In this document: in pieces, positions 26,576 to 34,541 of the stretch
How positions within the stretch are numbered: position 1 is the stretch's first letter
Layout of the letters: each line of letters opens with the position of its first letter
Assembly (NCBI RefSeq): GCF_013032445.1
Contig: NZ_WQCA01000009.1
Span: 211,646-275,645 of the forward strand
Direction of reading: 5' to 3'
DNA from: Ruegeria arenilitoris
Lineage (GTDB): Bacteria > Pseudomonadota > Alphaproteobacteria > Rhodobacterales > Rhodobacteraceae
Length of the DNA: 64,000 nucleotides
Translations under genes and position numbers: made by a program
The notes under the pieces: model-generated
Databases searched by the model: none
Told to the model about the DNA's origin: nothing
The model's input: only the letters and a program-made list of their open reading frames with translations

Positions 26576-28257
26576 CCACCACGCCCCAAAATGTTGAACG
26601 TCGTGAGCCTGCCCAGGTGATGCGCCTTTCGCGTCTTGGGTCTTTTCATCAATGTCGGCTCAGCTTCATGCGCCAGCTCACCCGACGTATGGCGGCTGAG
26701 AAATGGGTCTTTTCCCGGCCCGTTTTTGATATTGACACTAACGGTGTGGGCCACGCGGTATATTCCGCGCAAGGACCCGATCGCACCTATTCACTGGTCG
26801 CCTTCGCCCATGACCTGCCGCCCGAGCAACGTTCGGATCGTGTGATAGCCGAGGCCTGGGATGCCACCTTCGCCTTGTTCGACGGTGTTCCCAGCAAGGA
26901 CGATATTCAACGTCTGTCGCGGAATGTACCGCTGCAAGAGGCCGGTCGGGTCAGCGAAAGCGAGTTGTCGCTGTCGCGTGCCAACCGCTCGGTTCGGTTG
27001 TGGGCCCATGTAGTAGACCGGCTGGCTGCGGGTCAGCAGCCGGACCTCGCGCAGATCCACAAGGTTGGGTACCTGATGCGCACCACTGCGGTTTACGGAT
27101 CGGGCAAGTTCGGCGCGGCGGACCGGGAAAAGATCGCCGACCGGCCCGAGGTCAGCGGCCCGTTTCAGGCCGAGATGCTCTCGGTCTATCTGACCCGGAT
27201 ATTCGTACGTGATCTGGTGCAGCACATGGCAAAGGCCAAGGGCGGTGAACAGACTGCGCAGCTTGACCCGAATATCGCCCGCTGGCTGGGGATCGGCAAC
27301 TCGACCGGGTTGGGCATGGCACCCTTCATCGTCAATCATCCGATCCTGTTCAACAATTGGATTATGGCACGCGAAGAAGCCATCGCGCGCGTTCGGTCCG
27401 TTGAGACCGCAACGGACGCCGAAAAGGCCATGTTCCGCGAGATTTTTGAACGCAGCAAATTGTCGATCACTTGGTGGCAGTCCGAGCACCCAATCCAGAT
27501 CGAAAAGCTTGTCGCCCTGAGCGCCGATCTGAACACGATTGCCGCGTATCTCGATCAGACAGATCTGACGAAAAACCAACCCTGGGATCAACTAATCCTG
27601 TGGTCTCAGACCGCTCTTAGCGAAGAAGGGCAAGAGTTGCTGGCCTCTCTGATCCTTGAGCCATATGGCGAGTTGGTGGACGGGTTGAGCAGTTGTATGG
27701 CGGATGGCAACAGCGCGGCCTTTGCAATCGACGGTGCAATGCCGGTCAATCAGGTGCGCGAGCTGATCCGCACGAACTTTGGCTGGGCGCTTGATCTGGA
27801 TTGGTACGCCGCTGAACATTGCGCGCGCGCTTGGTATGTTTCCGAAGAAAAGCTTGAACCCCGCCTGGGGGAACGGTTCGACGAACCTATCGCGGACTAT
27901 GAACAACCTCTTGCGCCGGCGCGCGATGCGGCGCGTGCGTTTGACGCTCTGGACAACTGGTCGGGCGAAGCCCCGGTCGCAGAGTTTCTGCTGCGCCACC
28001 CGGAACATCGCCACACGGTGCGCCGCACGCAGATGAGCCACGTCGCCCCATATGGTGAAATCCGGGACAATACGATTGGCGCAGAGGTGATGCCCATCGA
28101 CATGCTACGCGCCAAACTCTCGTTTTTTGGCGCAACCCATTTCGATCCGCGCTCAGACCGCTGGGTTCGCATCTGCATGTATGCAGGTGCGCCATATCCT
28201 GAAGAGCTGGGTCCGGACAATGCCGATTTGTGGGTCTATCCGGAGCTTGCGCAATGA
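26572..28257 (+). CDS. Uncharacterised 561-residue protein of the catabolic operon
   Basis: I do not recognise this protein. It is soluble, with no signal peptide or membrane helix. A basic N-terminal region (Phe-His-Gln-Cys-Arg-Leu-Ser-Phe-Met-Arg-Gln-Leu) is followed by a mostly helical body and a C-terminal part with Thr-His-Phe-Asp-Pro-Arg-Ser-Asp-Arg-Trp-Val-Arg. Conserved-looking His, Trp and Glu clusters occur (Trp-Trp-Gln-Ser-Glu-His-Pro-Ile near residue 303). No nucleotide, flavin or Fe-S motif is visible. It overlaps both neighbours by 4 nt, so it is an integral part of the LysR-controlled pathway and probably performs one of its unusual steps. Confidence 0.75.
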   Translation: MTTTPQNVERREPAQVMRLSRLGSFHQCRLSFMRQLTRRMAAEKWVFSRPVFDIDTNGVGHAVYSAQGPDRTYSLVAFAHDLPPEQRSDRVIAEAWDATFALFDGVPSKDDIQRLSRNVPLQEAGRVSESELSLSRANRSVRLWAHVVDRLAAGQQPDLAQIHKVGYLMRTTAVYGSGKFGAADREKIADRPEVSGPFQAEMLSVYLTRIFVRDLVQHMAKAKGGEQTAQLDPNIARWLGIGNSTGLGMAPFIVNHPILFNNWIMAREEAIARVRSVETATDAEKAMFREIFERSKLSITWWQSEHPIQIEKLVALSADLNTIAAYLDQTDLTKNQPWDQLILWSQTALSEEGQELLASLILEPYGELVDGLSSCMADGNSAAFAIDGAMPVNQVRELIRTNFGWALDLDWYAAEHCARAWYVSEEKLEPRLGERFDEPIADYEQPLAPARDAARAFDALDNWSGEAPVAEFLLRHPEHRHTVRRTQMSHVAPYGEIRDNTIGAEVMPIDMLRAKLSFFGATHFDPRSDRWVRICMYAGAPYPEELGPDNADLWVYPELAQ

Positions 28258-28883
28258 GCTTTTCACTTAATGAAGTCGAAGCCACCGCCAAACGTGCAAC
28301 CCGCGGTGCAGGCTATGACTGGGGTGTGGCGGAAGAGGCCGGGAAGGCGACGTGCTGGCTCTGTGCACAAGGTCTTGACGGGGTGGCCGAATTGGCACGC
28401 GTTTTGGAGCGCGGGTTTGCCAGTAATTTGGATGAACACGTCCCTAAACATATGGAACCCGACTGGGCTGGGGGTATGGACTTGTGTCCGCTGATGACCG
28501 GGGCGTTGCTGTCGGATTGCTCAAATTTGCTGCAATCCGGGCCGAACCGGATCAGAAATTTGGCCACGCCTGCTGTCTTGCTGCCATTTGCGGCCCAAGC
28601 CGCGCGTCGCCAATCCGCAATTGTTACTGTCATGGCGGGCGATTTCTTAGCAGCGACTGACGGGACGCAACTGGTACTGAAAAACGAGTGCCCCGCCCAC
28701 GGAAGCGTAATCGAGGTTGCACTGGGTGACACCTTGACCAACCCGCGCGCGCAAAAGACCCGCGCGATGCCCGATCCGGCGGCATGGAACATCCTTAACC
28801 GCTTTGCACACCGCACCTACGCCCCGGCAACGGAAGAATCCCGTTTACTCGGCGCTGGTGCCGGGCTTTCCGACAACGACTGA
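28254..28883 (+). CDS. DUF3726-like protein of the catabolic operon
   Basis: A 209-residue protein that matches my memory of the DUF3726 family: the N-terminal Ser-Leu-Asn-Glu-Val-Glu-Ala, then Arg-Gly-Ala-Gly-Tyr-X-Trp-Gly-Val-Ala-Glu-Glu-Ala-Gly-Lys-Ala. Several Cys (in Thr-Cys-Trp-Leu-Cys, Leu-Cys-Pro, Asp-Cys-Ser) might bind metal. No function is known for the family. ATG 28254 overlaps the preceding stop by 4 nt; the longer frame from 28230 lies wholly inside the previous gene's end. The next gene follows after 12 nt. It may be a partner subunit of the 561-residue protein. Confidence 0.7.
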   Translation: MSFSLNEVEATAKRATRGAGYDWGVAEEAGKATCWLCAQGLDGVAELARVLERGFASNLDEHVPKHMEPDWAGGMDLCPLMTGALLSDCSNLLQSGPNRIRNLATPAVLLPFAAQAARRQSAIVTVMAGDFLAATDGTQLVLKNECPAHGSVIEVALGDTLTNPRAQKTRAMPDPAAWNILNRFAHRTYAPATEESRLLGAGAGLSDND

Positions 28884-28895
28884 AAAGAGACCGCC

Positions 28896-29906
28896 ATGAT
28901 CCAAACCCGCACCCTGTCACTTGCTGAAATAGAAGAGCTGTCTTTCCGGGCACTGGTCGCTGCGGGCACAAGCGAGGAAAACGCGCGGCCTCTGGCGGTC
29001 GCAACCTCAGCGACCGAGGCAGACGGGGTTGCCAGTCATGGCCTGGCCTATATCCCGATCTACTGTGAGCACGTTCAATGCGGCAAGGTCGATGGGCAAG
29101 CCCGACCGGTTCTGTGGGAGCCACGCCCCGGTGTTATCACTGTCGATGCTGCCACCGGGTTTGCGCATGCAGCCATCGAGGCCGGGTTCAAAGCGCTGAT
29201 CCCGGCTGCCCGTACGCAGGGGATTGCCGCGCTGGCGATCCGCAACAGTTATAATTGCGGTGTTCTGGGGTATCACACTCACCGGCTGGCGCAGGCCGGG
29301 TTGGTCGGTCTGGGCTTCACCAACGCTCCGGCTTCAATTGCACCTTCGGGAGGCTCTAAGCCGGTAGTTGGGACCAATCCGTTCTCGATCGCTGCTCCGG
29401 GCACCGATGGGCAATCCGCACTGCTGATCGACCAGAGTGCCAGCACCATCGCAAAAAGCGAAGTCATGAAACATGCCCGGGAAGGCAAGTCGATCCCGGT
29501 TGGCTGGGCGCTGGACCCCGATGGTAACCCCACCACCGACCCGAATGTCGGGCTCAAGGGATCGATGGCCCCTTCGGGGGGCTATAAAGGCGTCGGCGTG
29601 GCCTTGCTGACCGAGGTTTTGGCCGCGGCGCTAACCGGCGCCACGCTTGGAATTCACGCCTCACCTTTTTCGGGAACGGCTGGAGGCCCTCCTAAGACGG
29701 GCCAGTTCTTTATCGCGATTGACGTATCTGCAACCGCAGATGACGCTTTTTCGACCAGAATTGCCGATCTTGTTGAAGCGATCCGATATCAGGACGGCGC
29801 ACATTTGCCTGGCGATGGTCGCCGGGCGAAGCGTTTGGCGGCAAATTCTGAAGGTGTAGCCGTCAACGTGGCAACGCTGGAGAAAATTGAGGCCCTGCTC
29901 AAATAG
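28896..29906 (+). CDS. Ldh2/malate-lactate-type oxidoreductase (imino-acid-reductase-like)
   Basis: A 336-residue protein of the NAD(P)-dependent Ldh2 family, which includes malate, lactate and ureidoglycolate dehydrogenases and the delta1-piperideine-2-carboxylate/pyrroline-2-carboxylate reductases. Signatures are Ala-Asp-Gly-Val-Ala-Ser-His-Gly (the catalytic His region, about 43-50), Asn-Ser-Tyr-Asn-Cys-Gly and Val-Gly-Thr-Asn-Pro-Phe-Ser-Ile. In an operon with an aldehyde dehydrogenase and a betaine-type carrier, a cyclic-imino-acid role is attractive but unproven. An AAAAGAGACC leader precedes the ATG. Confidence 0.87.
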   Translation: MIQTRTLSLAEIEELSFRALVAAGTSEENARPLAVATSATEADGVASHGLAYIPIYCEHVQCGKVDGQARPVLWEPRPGVITVDAATGFAHAAIEAGFKALIPAARTQGIAALAIRNSYNCGVLGYHTHRLAQAGLVGLGFTNAPASIAPSGGSKPVVGTNPFSIAAPGTDGQSALLIDQSASTIAKSEVMKHAREGKSIPVGWALDPDGNPTTDPNVGLKGSMAPSGGYKGVGVALLTEVLAAALTGATLGIHASPFSGTAGGPPKTGQFFIAIDVSATADDAFSTRIADLVEAIRYQDGAHLPGDGRRAKRLAANSEGVAVNVATLEKIEALLK

Positions 29907-29984
29907 GGCCCAAATGGTGAAGTTTCGGGACACCTGCAAATAATTTTCTGGAACTCAGGACACGTGCGAACAGGGAGGAAACAC

Positions 29985-31799
29985 ATGTCAATGAAGGATC
30001 CATTTACCGATCTGGAGATCAAGCGATCTTCGGGCGGCTTCTATGAAGGTCACAGCGTCGAAATTGCTTTGCTCAGCAAGTCGATCATGGTTGCGCTGGT
30101 CATCTGGGCACTGGTCTGGCCTGCAAACGCAAATGGAGTTCTGGGAAGCCTGAACTCGCGCCTACTGGAAGACTTCAACGCCTTCTATATCATCATCGTC
30201 GGCTTCTTTGCCTTTTTCCTGTTTGTCGTGGCTGCGCTGCCGCAAACTGGTAAACGTCTCATGGGGCCGGAAGGTGAAAAACCTGAATTTTCGGATTTCT
30301 CGTGGTTTTCTATGATGTTCGGTGCCGGTCTGGGTGTCGGTCTGATGGTATTTGCCACCGCCGAACCTCTGGGCCTTTGGGGTTCAAATCCGGTTGTGAT
30401 CGCCGAGCAGGTTGTTGGTAATACCGAAGAGGCACTGCAGTCCGGGTATCGGTATACCTTCCTGCACTACGGGTTTCATGCCTGGGCGATTTATGTCGTG
30501 ACTGGCTTGTCGCTGGCCTACTATGCCTACACGCGCAACATGCCCTTGACGATCCGCACTGCGCTGACACCGTTGTTTGGCAAGTTGATGAACGGTTTTC
30601 TTGGCCACGTCGTAGACGTTCTGGGTGTTGTTGCAACAATCCTAGGCGTCTCGGTAACGATCGGTTTTGGCGTTTCGCAGTTCATCGACGGGCTTTATGC
30701 AATTACCGGCATGGGATGGATCATGGATGTGAACGGAGAAGTTCCGACCCCAAGTACAGTTGGTCTGTTGGCGGGTCTGATCGTCATCATGGGCCTGTCG
30801 ATCATTTCGGCTGTTTCAGGCGTTGGACGTGGTGTTAAGTACCTGTCGAACCTGAATCTGGTGCTTTCTCTGATCCTGCTGCTGGTCTTTGTCGTATTCG
30901 GTTCGTTCCTGTTTGCGATGACCACCTATGCAACAGCGTTCATCGACTACATCCAGCATTTCATCTCGCTCAGTTTTGGCGCGTTCAACCCGCAATCAGC
31001 GGCGGCATTTGAGGCAGCGTTGCCAAGCGAAGCTGCCCCATTTGCCGATGCCCTATACAGCGGTGCGACCAACCCCTGGGGTTCGTTTGACGGGTTCAAA
31101 TCAGGGCTTGAAGGCGACGTCGCAGCCTTGCCCGAATCCGTTCTCGCTTCGGTCTATGCCGCTGGTGACCCGGGTCGTCAATTTGGTTGGCAGGCAGGTT
31201 GGACCACGTTCTACTGGGCCTGGTGGATCGCGTTCTCGCCCTTCGTGGGCCTGTTCCTGGCGCGGATTTCCAAAGGGCGTTCGGTTCGTGAGTTCATCGT
31301 TGGCTGTGTATTCGCACCAGCACTGGTCTGCTTTGCATGGATGACCATTCTGGGGGGCACCGCGATCGACCTTGAACTGAACGGCACGGCCGAGGGTGCC
31401 ATCATCGGTGCGTCGAACACCGCCAAGCTGTTCGTCACCCTGCAAGAAATGATCTCGGGTGGGTTGCTGTCGGGTATAACAGTGATGTGTGTTGTCCTGA
31501 TCATGACATTCCTGGTCACATCGGCTGACTCGGGCATTCTGGTGATGAACACCATCATGTCAGGTGGCGATCAGAACATTGGCAACAAACACAAGATCAT
31601 CTGGGGTCTGATCCTGACGGCGGTGATTGGCGCTCTGATTTTGGCGGCAGGCGAGAACAACCCAATGGATGCCTTGCGGAACGCGATGATCATCGGCGCA
31701 CTGCCGTTCACGATGGTCATGGGGCTGATGTGCGTGGCTCTCGCCAAGGCCCTTTACCGCGACAGCCTACGCCAGAAACTGACAGCCCCGGCTGAGTAA
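29985..31799 (+). CDS. BCCT-family betaine/carnitine/choline-type transporter
   Basis: A 604-residue inner-membrane carrier with 12 predicted helices. The BCCT signature region reads Trp-Ala-Trp-Trp-Ile-Ala-Phe-Ser-Pro-Phe-Val-Gly-Leu-Phe-Leu-Ala-Arg-Ile-Ser-Lys-Gly-Arg. An insertion of about 60 residues between helices near residue 330-390 is unusual. BCCT carriers import quaternary-ammonium compounds by sodium or proton symport. Start ATG 29985 is supported by GGGAGGAAACAC. It is the last gene of the LysR-controlled operon and is followed by a strong hairpin, so it probably imports the operon's substrate. Confidence 0.93.
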   Translation: MSMKDPFTDLEIKRSSGGFYEGHSVEIALLSKSIMVALVIWALVWPANANGVLGSLNSRLLEDFNAFYIIIVGFFAFFLFVVAALPQTGKRLMGPEGEKPEFSDFSWFSMMFGAGLGVGLMVFATAEPLGLWGSNPVVIAEQVVGNTEEALQSGYRYTFLHYGFHAWAIYVVTGLSLAYYAYTRNMPLTIRTALTPLFGKLMNGFLGHVVDVLGVVATILGVSVTIGFGVSQFIDGLYAITGMGWIMDVNGEVPTPSTVGLLAGLIVIMGLSIISAVSGVGRGVKYLSNLNLVLSLILLLVFVVFGSFLFAMTTYATAFIDYIQHFISLSFGAFNPQSAAAFEAALPSEAAPFADALYSGATNPWGSFDGFKSGLEGDVAALPESVLASVYAAGDPGRQFGWQAGWTTFYWAWWIAFSPFVGLFLARISKGRSVREFIVGCVFAPALVCFAWMTILGGTAIDLELNGTAEGAIIGASNTAKLFVTLQEMISGGLLSGITVMCVVLIMTFLVTSADSGILVMNTIMSGGDQNIGNKHKIIWGLILTAVIGALILAAGENNPMDALRNAMIIGALPFTMVMGLMCVALAKALYRDSLRQKLTAPAE

Positions 31800-31806
31800 G
31801 CTCGAT

Positions 31807-31835
31807 TCCGGGCAGTTGTACCATGACTGCCCGGA
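31807..31835 (+). terminator. Terminator hairpin of the catabolic operon
   Basis: CCGGGCAGT (31808-31816) pairs perfectly with ACTGCCCGG (31826-31834), extended by T-A at the base, with a 9-nt loop and a short T run. It sits 8 nt after the BCCT stop. Confidence 0.75.
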
Positions 31836-32226
31836 TTTCTGCCCAACGGGTTTTGTTCTCGAAATTTCGTGGGGCTCTCTTGTGAACACTTGGTTGAATG
31901 AAAAGCGCGCGCCGTAGCAGCGGGTCTTCTCGTAGAAGACGCAGTTTTTCCAATGACGGCTTGGTGCGGCCGAACCGACGTTGAGCACCTCCAGTACTGC
32001 GCGGGAGCCTAAATGTCCGCTTTGAGGAGCTGCATCAATGTATTGGTTGATTGGGTAGGGGATCAATTGGGCCCCCGCAGGCTGGGCCAAGCTTGAGCTA
32101 TTTGAGGGCTCCGCGTGACCCAGCCTGCTTATCTCTTTCGTGGCATTAAGCAGGACTGTTCGAGCGGAGCAATTTTGATCTCTTCCTAATGAGCAGATTT
32201 AGGTAGAGTAATTTTGGGTGTTATTT
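31836..32226. other. Right junction of the accessory segment; no gene
   Basis: About 390 nt between the operon terminator and the 3' tRNA fragment. I find no coding frame with a ribosome site, no integrase remnant and no RNA gene. The sequence looks like mosaic intergenic DNA and marks the right end of the inserted segment. Confidence 0.45.
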
Positions 32227-32281
32227 GAGCAGCTGACTTCTAATTTGCAGGTTGAGGGTTCGAGTCCTTCCGGGATCGCCA
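32227..32281 (+). pseudogene. 3' part of the interrupted tRNA-Arg(UCU) gene
   Basis: GAGC (32227-32230) repeats the D-stem strand at the break. Then come A, an anticodon arm GCTGA-CTTCTAA-TTTGC with anticodon TCT (32239-32241), a variable loop AGGTT, a T arm GAGGG-TTCGAGT-CCTTC, an acceptor strand CGGGATC, G and CCA. The acceptor strand pairs fully with GGTCCCG at 15870-15876. Joining 15870-15895 to 32231-32281 rebuilds a 77-nt tRNA. The anticodon stem now has one T-T mismatch and a G-T pair, consistent with decay after loss of function. Confidence 0.75.
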
Positions 32282-32356
32282 GTCATCATTTCAAGCCCAA
32301 CAAATTCCGCTGAACCGCAAGATTTTACGTCGTGCCCTATTGTGTTGAAAAAAATA

Positions 32357-32372
32357 TTGCAACCGGTTGCAA
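32357..32372. promoter_or_regulatory. LacI-type operator upstream of iolG
   Basis: TTGCAACCGGTTGCAA is a perfect 16-nt palindrome 43 nt upstream of the iolG start. Near-identical sites recur at 33407, 45675 and 49063, the last in front of the LacI-family gene, so this is very probably its operator. Confidence 0.85.
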
Positions 32373-32415
32373 AAGGAAACATTGTATCGCCAAGTTGGAG
32401 ATTCGGGAGAACCGT

Positions 32416-33429
32416 ATGCTGAGAATCGGACTGCTTGGCGCCGGGCGCATTGGTCGGGTACACGCACAGGCCATTGCCGCGCATCCTCAAAGTCAGCTTT
32501 GCGCGGTTTCCGATGCGATTTCCGAGGCGGCTGAAAGCGTTGCTGCGGAACAGGGGGCAACAGCCCGCGAGTCTTCGGATGTCATTGCCGACCCGTCAAT
32601 CGATGCGGTGCTGATCGCGACGCCGACGGATACCCATTCTGACCTGATCGAAGCCGCCACGCAGGCCGGTAAGGCAGTTCTGTGTGAAAAACCCGTTGAC
32701 CTGAGCCTTGAACGGGCGCTGGCGTGCCAGATGGTTGCGGCGGAAACTGGCCAGCCGGTAATGGTCGGGTTCAACCGCCGGTTTGACCCCAGCTTCTCGA
32801 CCCTGAAAGCGGCCTCCGATCAGGGTGAGATTGGCACGACCGAGATGCTGTCGATCACCTCTTTCGATCCGGCCCCGCCGCCAATAAGCTATATCAAGGT
32901 CTCGGGTGGTCTGTTCCGGGACATGATGATCCATGATTTCGACATGGCGAACTATCTGATGGGCCAGTTGCCGGAACGCATTACCGCCGTTGGCACCTCG
33001 ATCGTCGACCCCGAGATCGGGCGCGAAGGGGATGTGGATACTGCCGTGGTCACAATGACTTATGCGGATGGCAAAATCGTGGTGATCAAGAACTCACGCC
33101 GGGCGGTCTACGGCTATGACCAGCGGATCGAGATGCTGGGCTCGGGCGGGTTGCTGCAGGCCCATAACATTCTTGAAAACGCCGTGGTTAAATCGACGGC
33201 CGATGGCGTTACCGGCGCCAAGCCGACATATTTCTTTCTGGAACGCTACATGCCCGCCTATCGCGCGGAATGGGATGCGTTTGTTCAGGCCGTGCTGAGT
33301 GGCTCGACGATGCCAGTGACACTGGAGGATGGCGTTGCAGCGCTGGCGATGGCCGAAGCCGCGACCCGCTCGGCTCAATCCGGGCAACCGGTCGCAATGG
33401 CTGACGTTTTGAAACCGGTTGCAAAATGA
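32416..33429 (+). CDS. iolG: Myo-inositol 2-dehydrogenase
   Basis: The protein is 337 residues from ATG 32416. The Rossmann motif is Gly-Leu-Leu-Gly-Ala-Gly-Arg-Ile-Gly, the Glu-Lys-Pro catalytic lysine is at about 90-92, and a later Arg-Asp-Met-Met-Ile-His-Asp-Phe-Asp motif supplies the Asp/His pair of inositol dehydrogenases. It oxidises myo-inositol to 2-keto-myo-inositol, the first step of the pathway completed by iolE, iolD, iolB and iolC nearby. The last codons (Leu-Lys-Pro-Val-Ala-Lys-stop) are themselves a copy of the LacI-type palindrome, so the gene's 3' end may double as an operator for the transporter genes that follow. Confidence 0.9.
   Translation: MLRIGLLGAGRIGRVHAQAIAAHPQSQLCAVSDAISEAAESVAAEQGATARESSDVIADPSIDAVLIATPTDTHSDLIEAATQAGKAVLCEKPVDLSLERALACQMVAAETGQPVMVGFNRRFDPSFSTLKAASDQGEIGTTEMLSITSFDPAPPPISYIKVSGGLFRDMMIHDFDMANYLMGQLPERITAVGTSIVDPEIGREGDVDTAVVTMTYADGKIVVIKNSRRAVYGYDQRIEMLGSGGLLQAHNILENAVVKSTADGVTGAKPTYFFLERYMPAYRAEWDAFVQAVLSGSTMPVTLEDGVAALAMAEAATRSAQSGQPVAMADVLKPVAK
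33407..33426. promoter_or_regulatory. LacI-type operator embedded in the 3' end of iolG
   Basis: TTTTGAAACC-GGTTGCAAAA is a 20-nt palindrome with one mismatched pair (9 of 10). It overlaps the last iolG codons and ends directly before the TGA. It lies about 130 nt upstream of the substrate-binding-protein gene and could let the LacI-family regulator control that transporter separately. A weaker match, GGGCAACCGGTCGCAA, precedes it at 33382-33397. Confidence 0.6.
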
Positions 33430-33554
33430 GCCGATATCCGGAAACTGGGCAAAGCTCCGCCAGATTCCCGGAGCGGCGGAGATTCGGTGAATCCGGATGA
33501 TTGGGGCTGGAGCCCCGGCAATAAAGACAAACTATTCTAATGGGAGGAGACCAA

Positions 33555-34475
33555 ATGAATAAGTTCGTGAAAGGTGCACTTGCCGCTGGCGCGCTGGCCT
33601 TGGCCACACCTGCATTCGCGCAGGAAATTGTGGTTGTTTCGCATGGCCAGGCAAATGACGCGTTCTGGAACGTCGTCAAGAACGGTGTTGAACAGGCGGG
33701 CAAGGATGTTGGCGTCAACGTGGAATACCGCGCGCCGGAAACCTTTGACATGGTGGCCATGTCGCAGCTGATCGACGCCGCCGTCAACCAAGAGCCGGAC
33801 GGGCTGATCGTTTCGATCCCCGACGCGGACGCGCTTGGCCCGTCAATCGAACGCGCGGTTGCGGCCGGTATCCCGGTGATCTCGATCAATTCGGGGGCCG
33901 AAGTTGCCAAAGAACTGGGTGCCTTGCTGCATGTCGGTCAGGATGAATACGACGCCGGCAAGGCCGCTGGCGAAGCGTTGGCATCCATGGGCGGTAGCAA
34001 CGCGATCTGTGTAAACCACGAAGTAGGCAACGTGTCGCTGGACCTGCGCTGTGAAGGGTTCACCGAAGGCTTTGGCGGTAACGTGACCGTCTTGCCGACC
34101 TCGAATGACCCGTCCGAGATTGAATCAAAAGTGGCAGCTGCTTTGGCATCGGATGAGAGTGTCGATACCGTCATGGCTTTGGGTGCCAGCTCAGCGGGTG
34201 AGCCCGCCGTTGCAGCCGTCAAAGCCTCGGGTCGGGACGTAAATGTTGCCTCCTTCGACCTGTCTGCCAACTTTCTGCAATCGGTTGTTGACGGCGACGC
34301 GGCCTTTGCCATCGACCAGCAGCAGTATCTGCAGGGCTATCTGGCGGTGAACTTCATGGGGCTGCACGCCAAGTACGGTCTGATGCCGGGCGGCGACGTT
34401 CCCTCGGGTCCGAACCTGGTGACCGCTGAAAAGGCCGGTCAAGTGATCGATCTTTCGTCGCAAGGCATCCGCTAA
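33555..34475 (+). CDS. Sugar/inositol ABC transporter, periplasmic binding protein
   Basis: The protein is 306 residues from ATG 33555 (box GGGAGGAGACC). A signal peptide ends at Ala-Phe-Ala-Gln near residue 23. The mature protein is a type-I periplasmic binding protein of the ribose/fructose/inositol group: Gln-Ala-Asn-Asp-Ala-Phe-Trp-Asn-Val-Val, Pro-Asp-Gly-Leu-Ile-Val-Ser-Ile-Pro-Asp and Val-Ala-Ser-Phe-Asp-Leu-Ser. It resembles FrcB. Because it is encoded between iolG and iolD it probably binds an inositol. A stable hairpin follows the gene and probably raises its mRNA level above that of the permease. Confidence 0.88.
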   Translation: MNKFVKGALAAGALALATPAFAQEIVVVSHGQANDAFWNVVKNGVEQAGKDVGVNVEYRAPETFDMVAMSQLIDAAVNQEPDGLIVSIPDADALGPSIERAVAAGIPVISINSGAEVAKELGALLHVGQDEYDAGKAAGEALASMGGSNAICVNHEVGNVSLDLRCEGFTEGFGGNVTVLPTSNDPSEIESKVAAALASDESVDTVMALGASSAGEPAVAAVKASGRDVNVASFDLSANFLQSVVDGDAAFAIDQQQYLQGYLAVNFMGLHAKYGLMPGGDVPSGPNLVTAEKAGQVIDLSSQGIR

Positions 34476-34496
34476 GCCTACCGGACTCTGACAATA

Positions 34497-34521
34497 GAAG
34501 CGGCGCCCAGCGCGCCGTTTC
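34497..34521 (+). promoter_or_regulatory. Intercistronic stem-loop after the binding-protein gene
   Basis: GAAGCGGCGC (34497-34506) pairs with GCGCCGTTTC (34512-34521) through 10 base pairs, one of them G-T, around a 5-nt loop. It lies between the binding-protein and permease genes with no T run. That is the usual place for a structure that protects the upstream message or partly attenuates the downstream genes. Confidence 0.55.
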
Positions 34522-34541
34522 AACCGAATAGGGAGAAAAAC

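Noticed and set aside
15870..32281. Trans-spliced split tRNA as a working gene
   Set aside because: Bacteria are not known to join tRNA halves, there are no flanking complementary leader sequences, and the 3' half has a mismatched anticodon stem; disruption is the simpler reading.
15870..32281. Prophage or ICE with its own integrase
   Set aside because: No integrase, transposase, relaxase or phage structural gene is recognisable between the tRNA halves.
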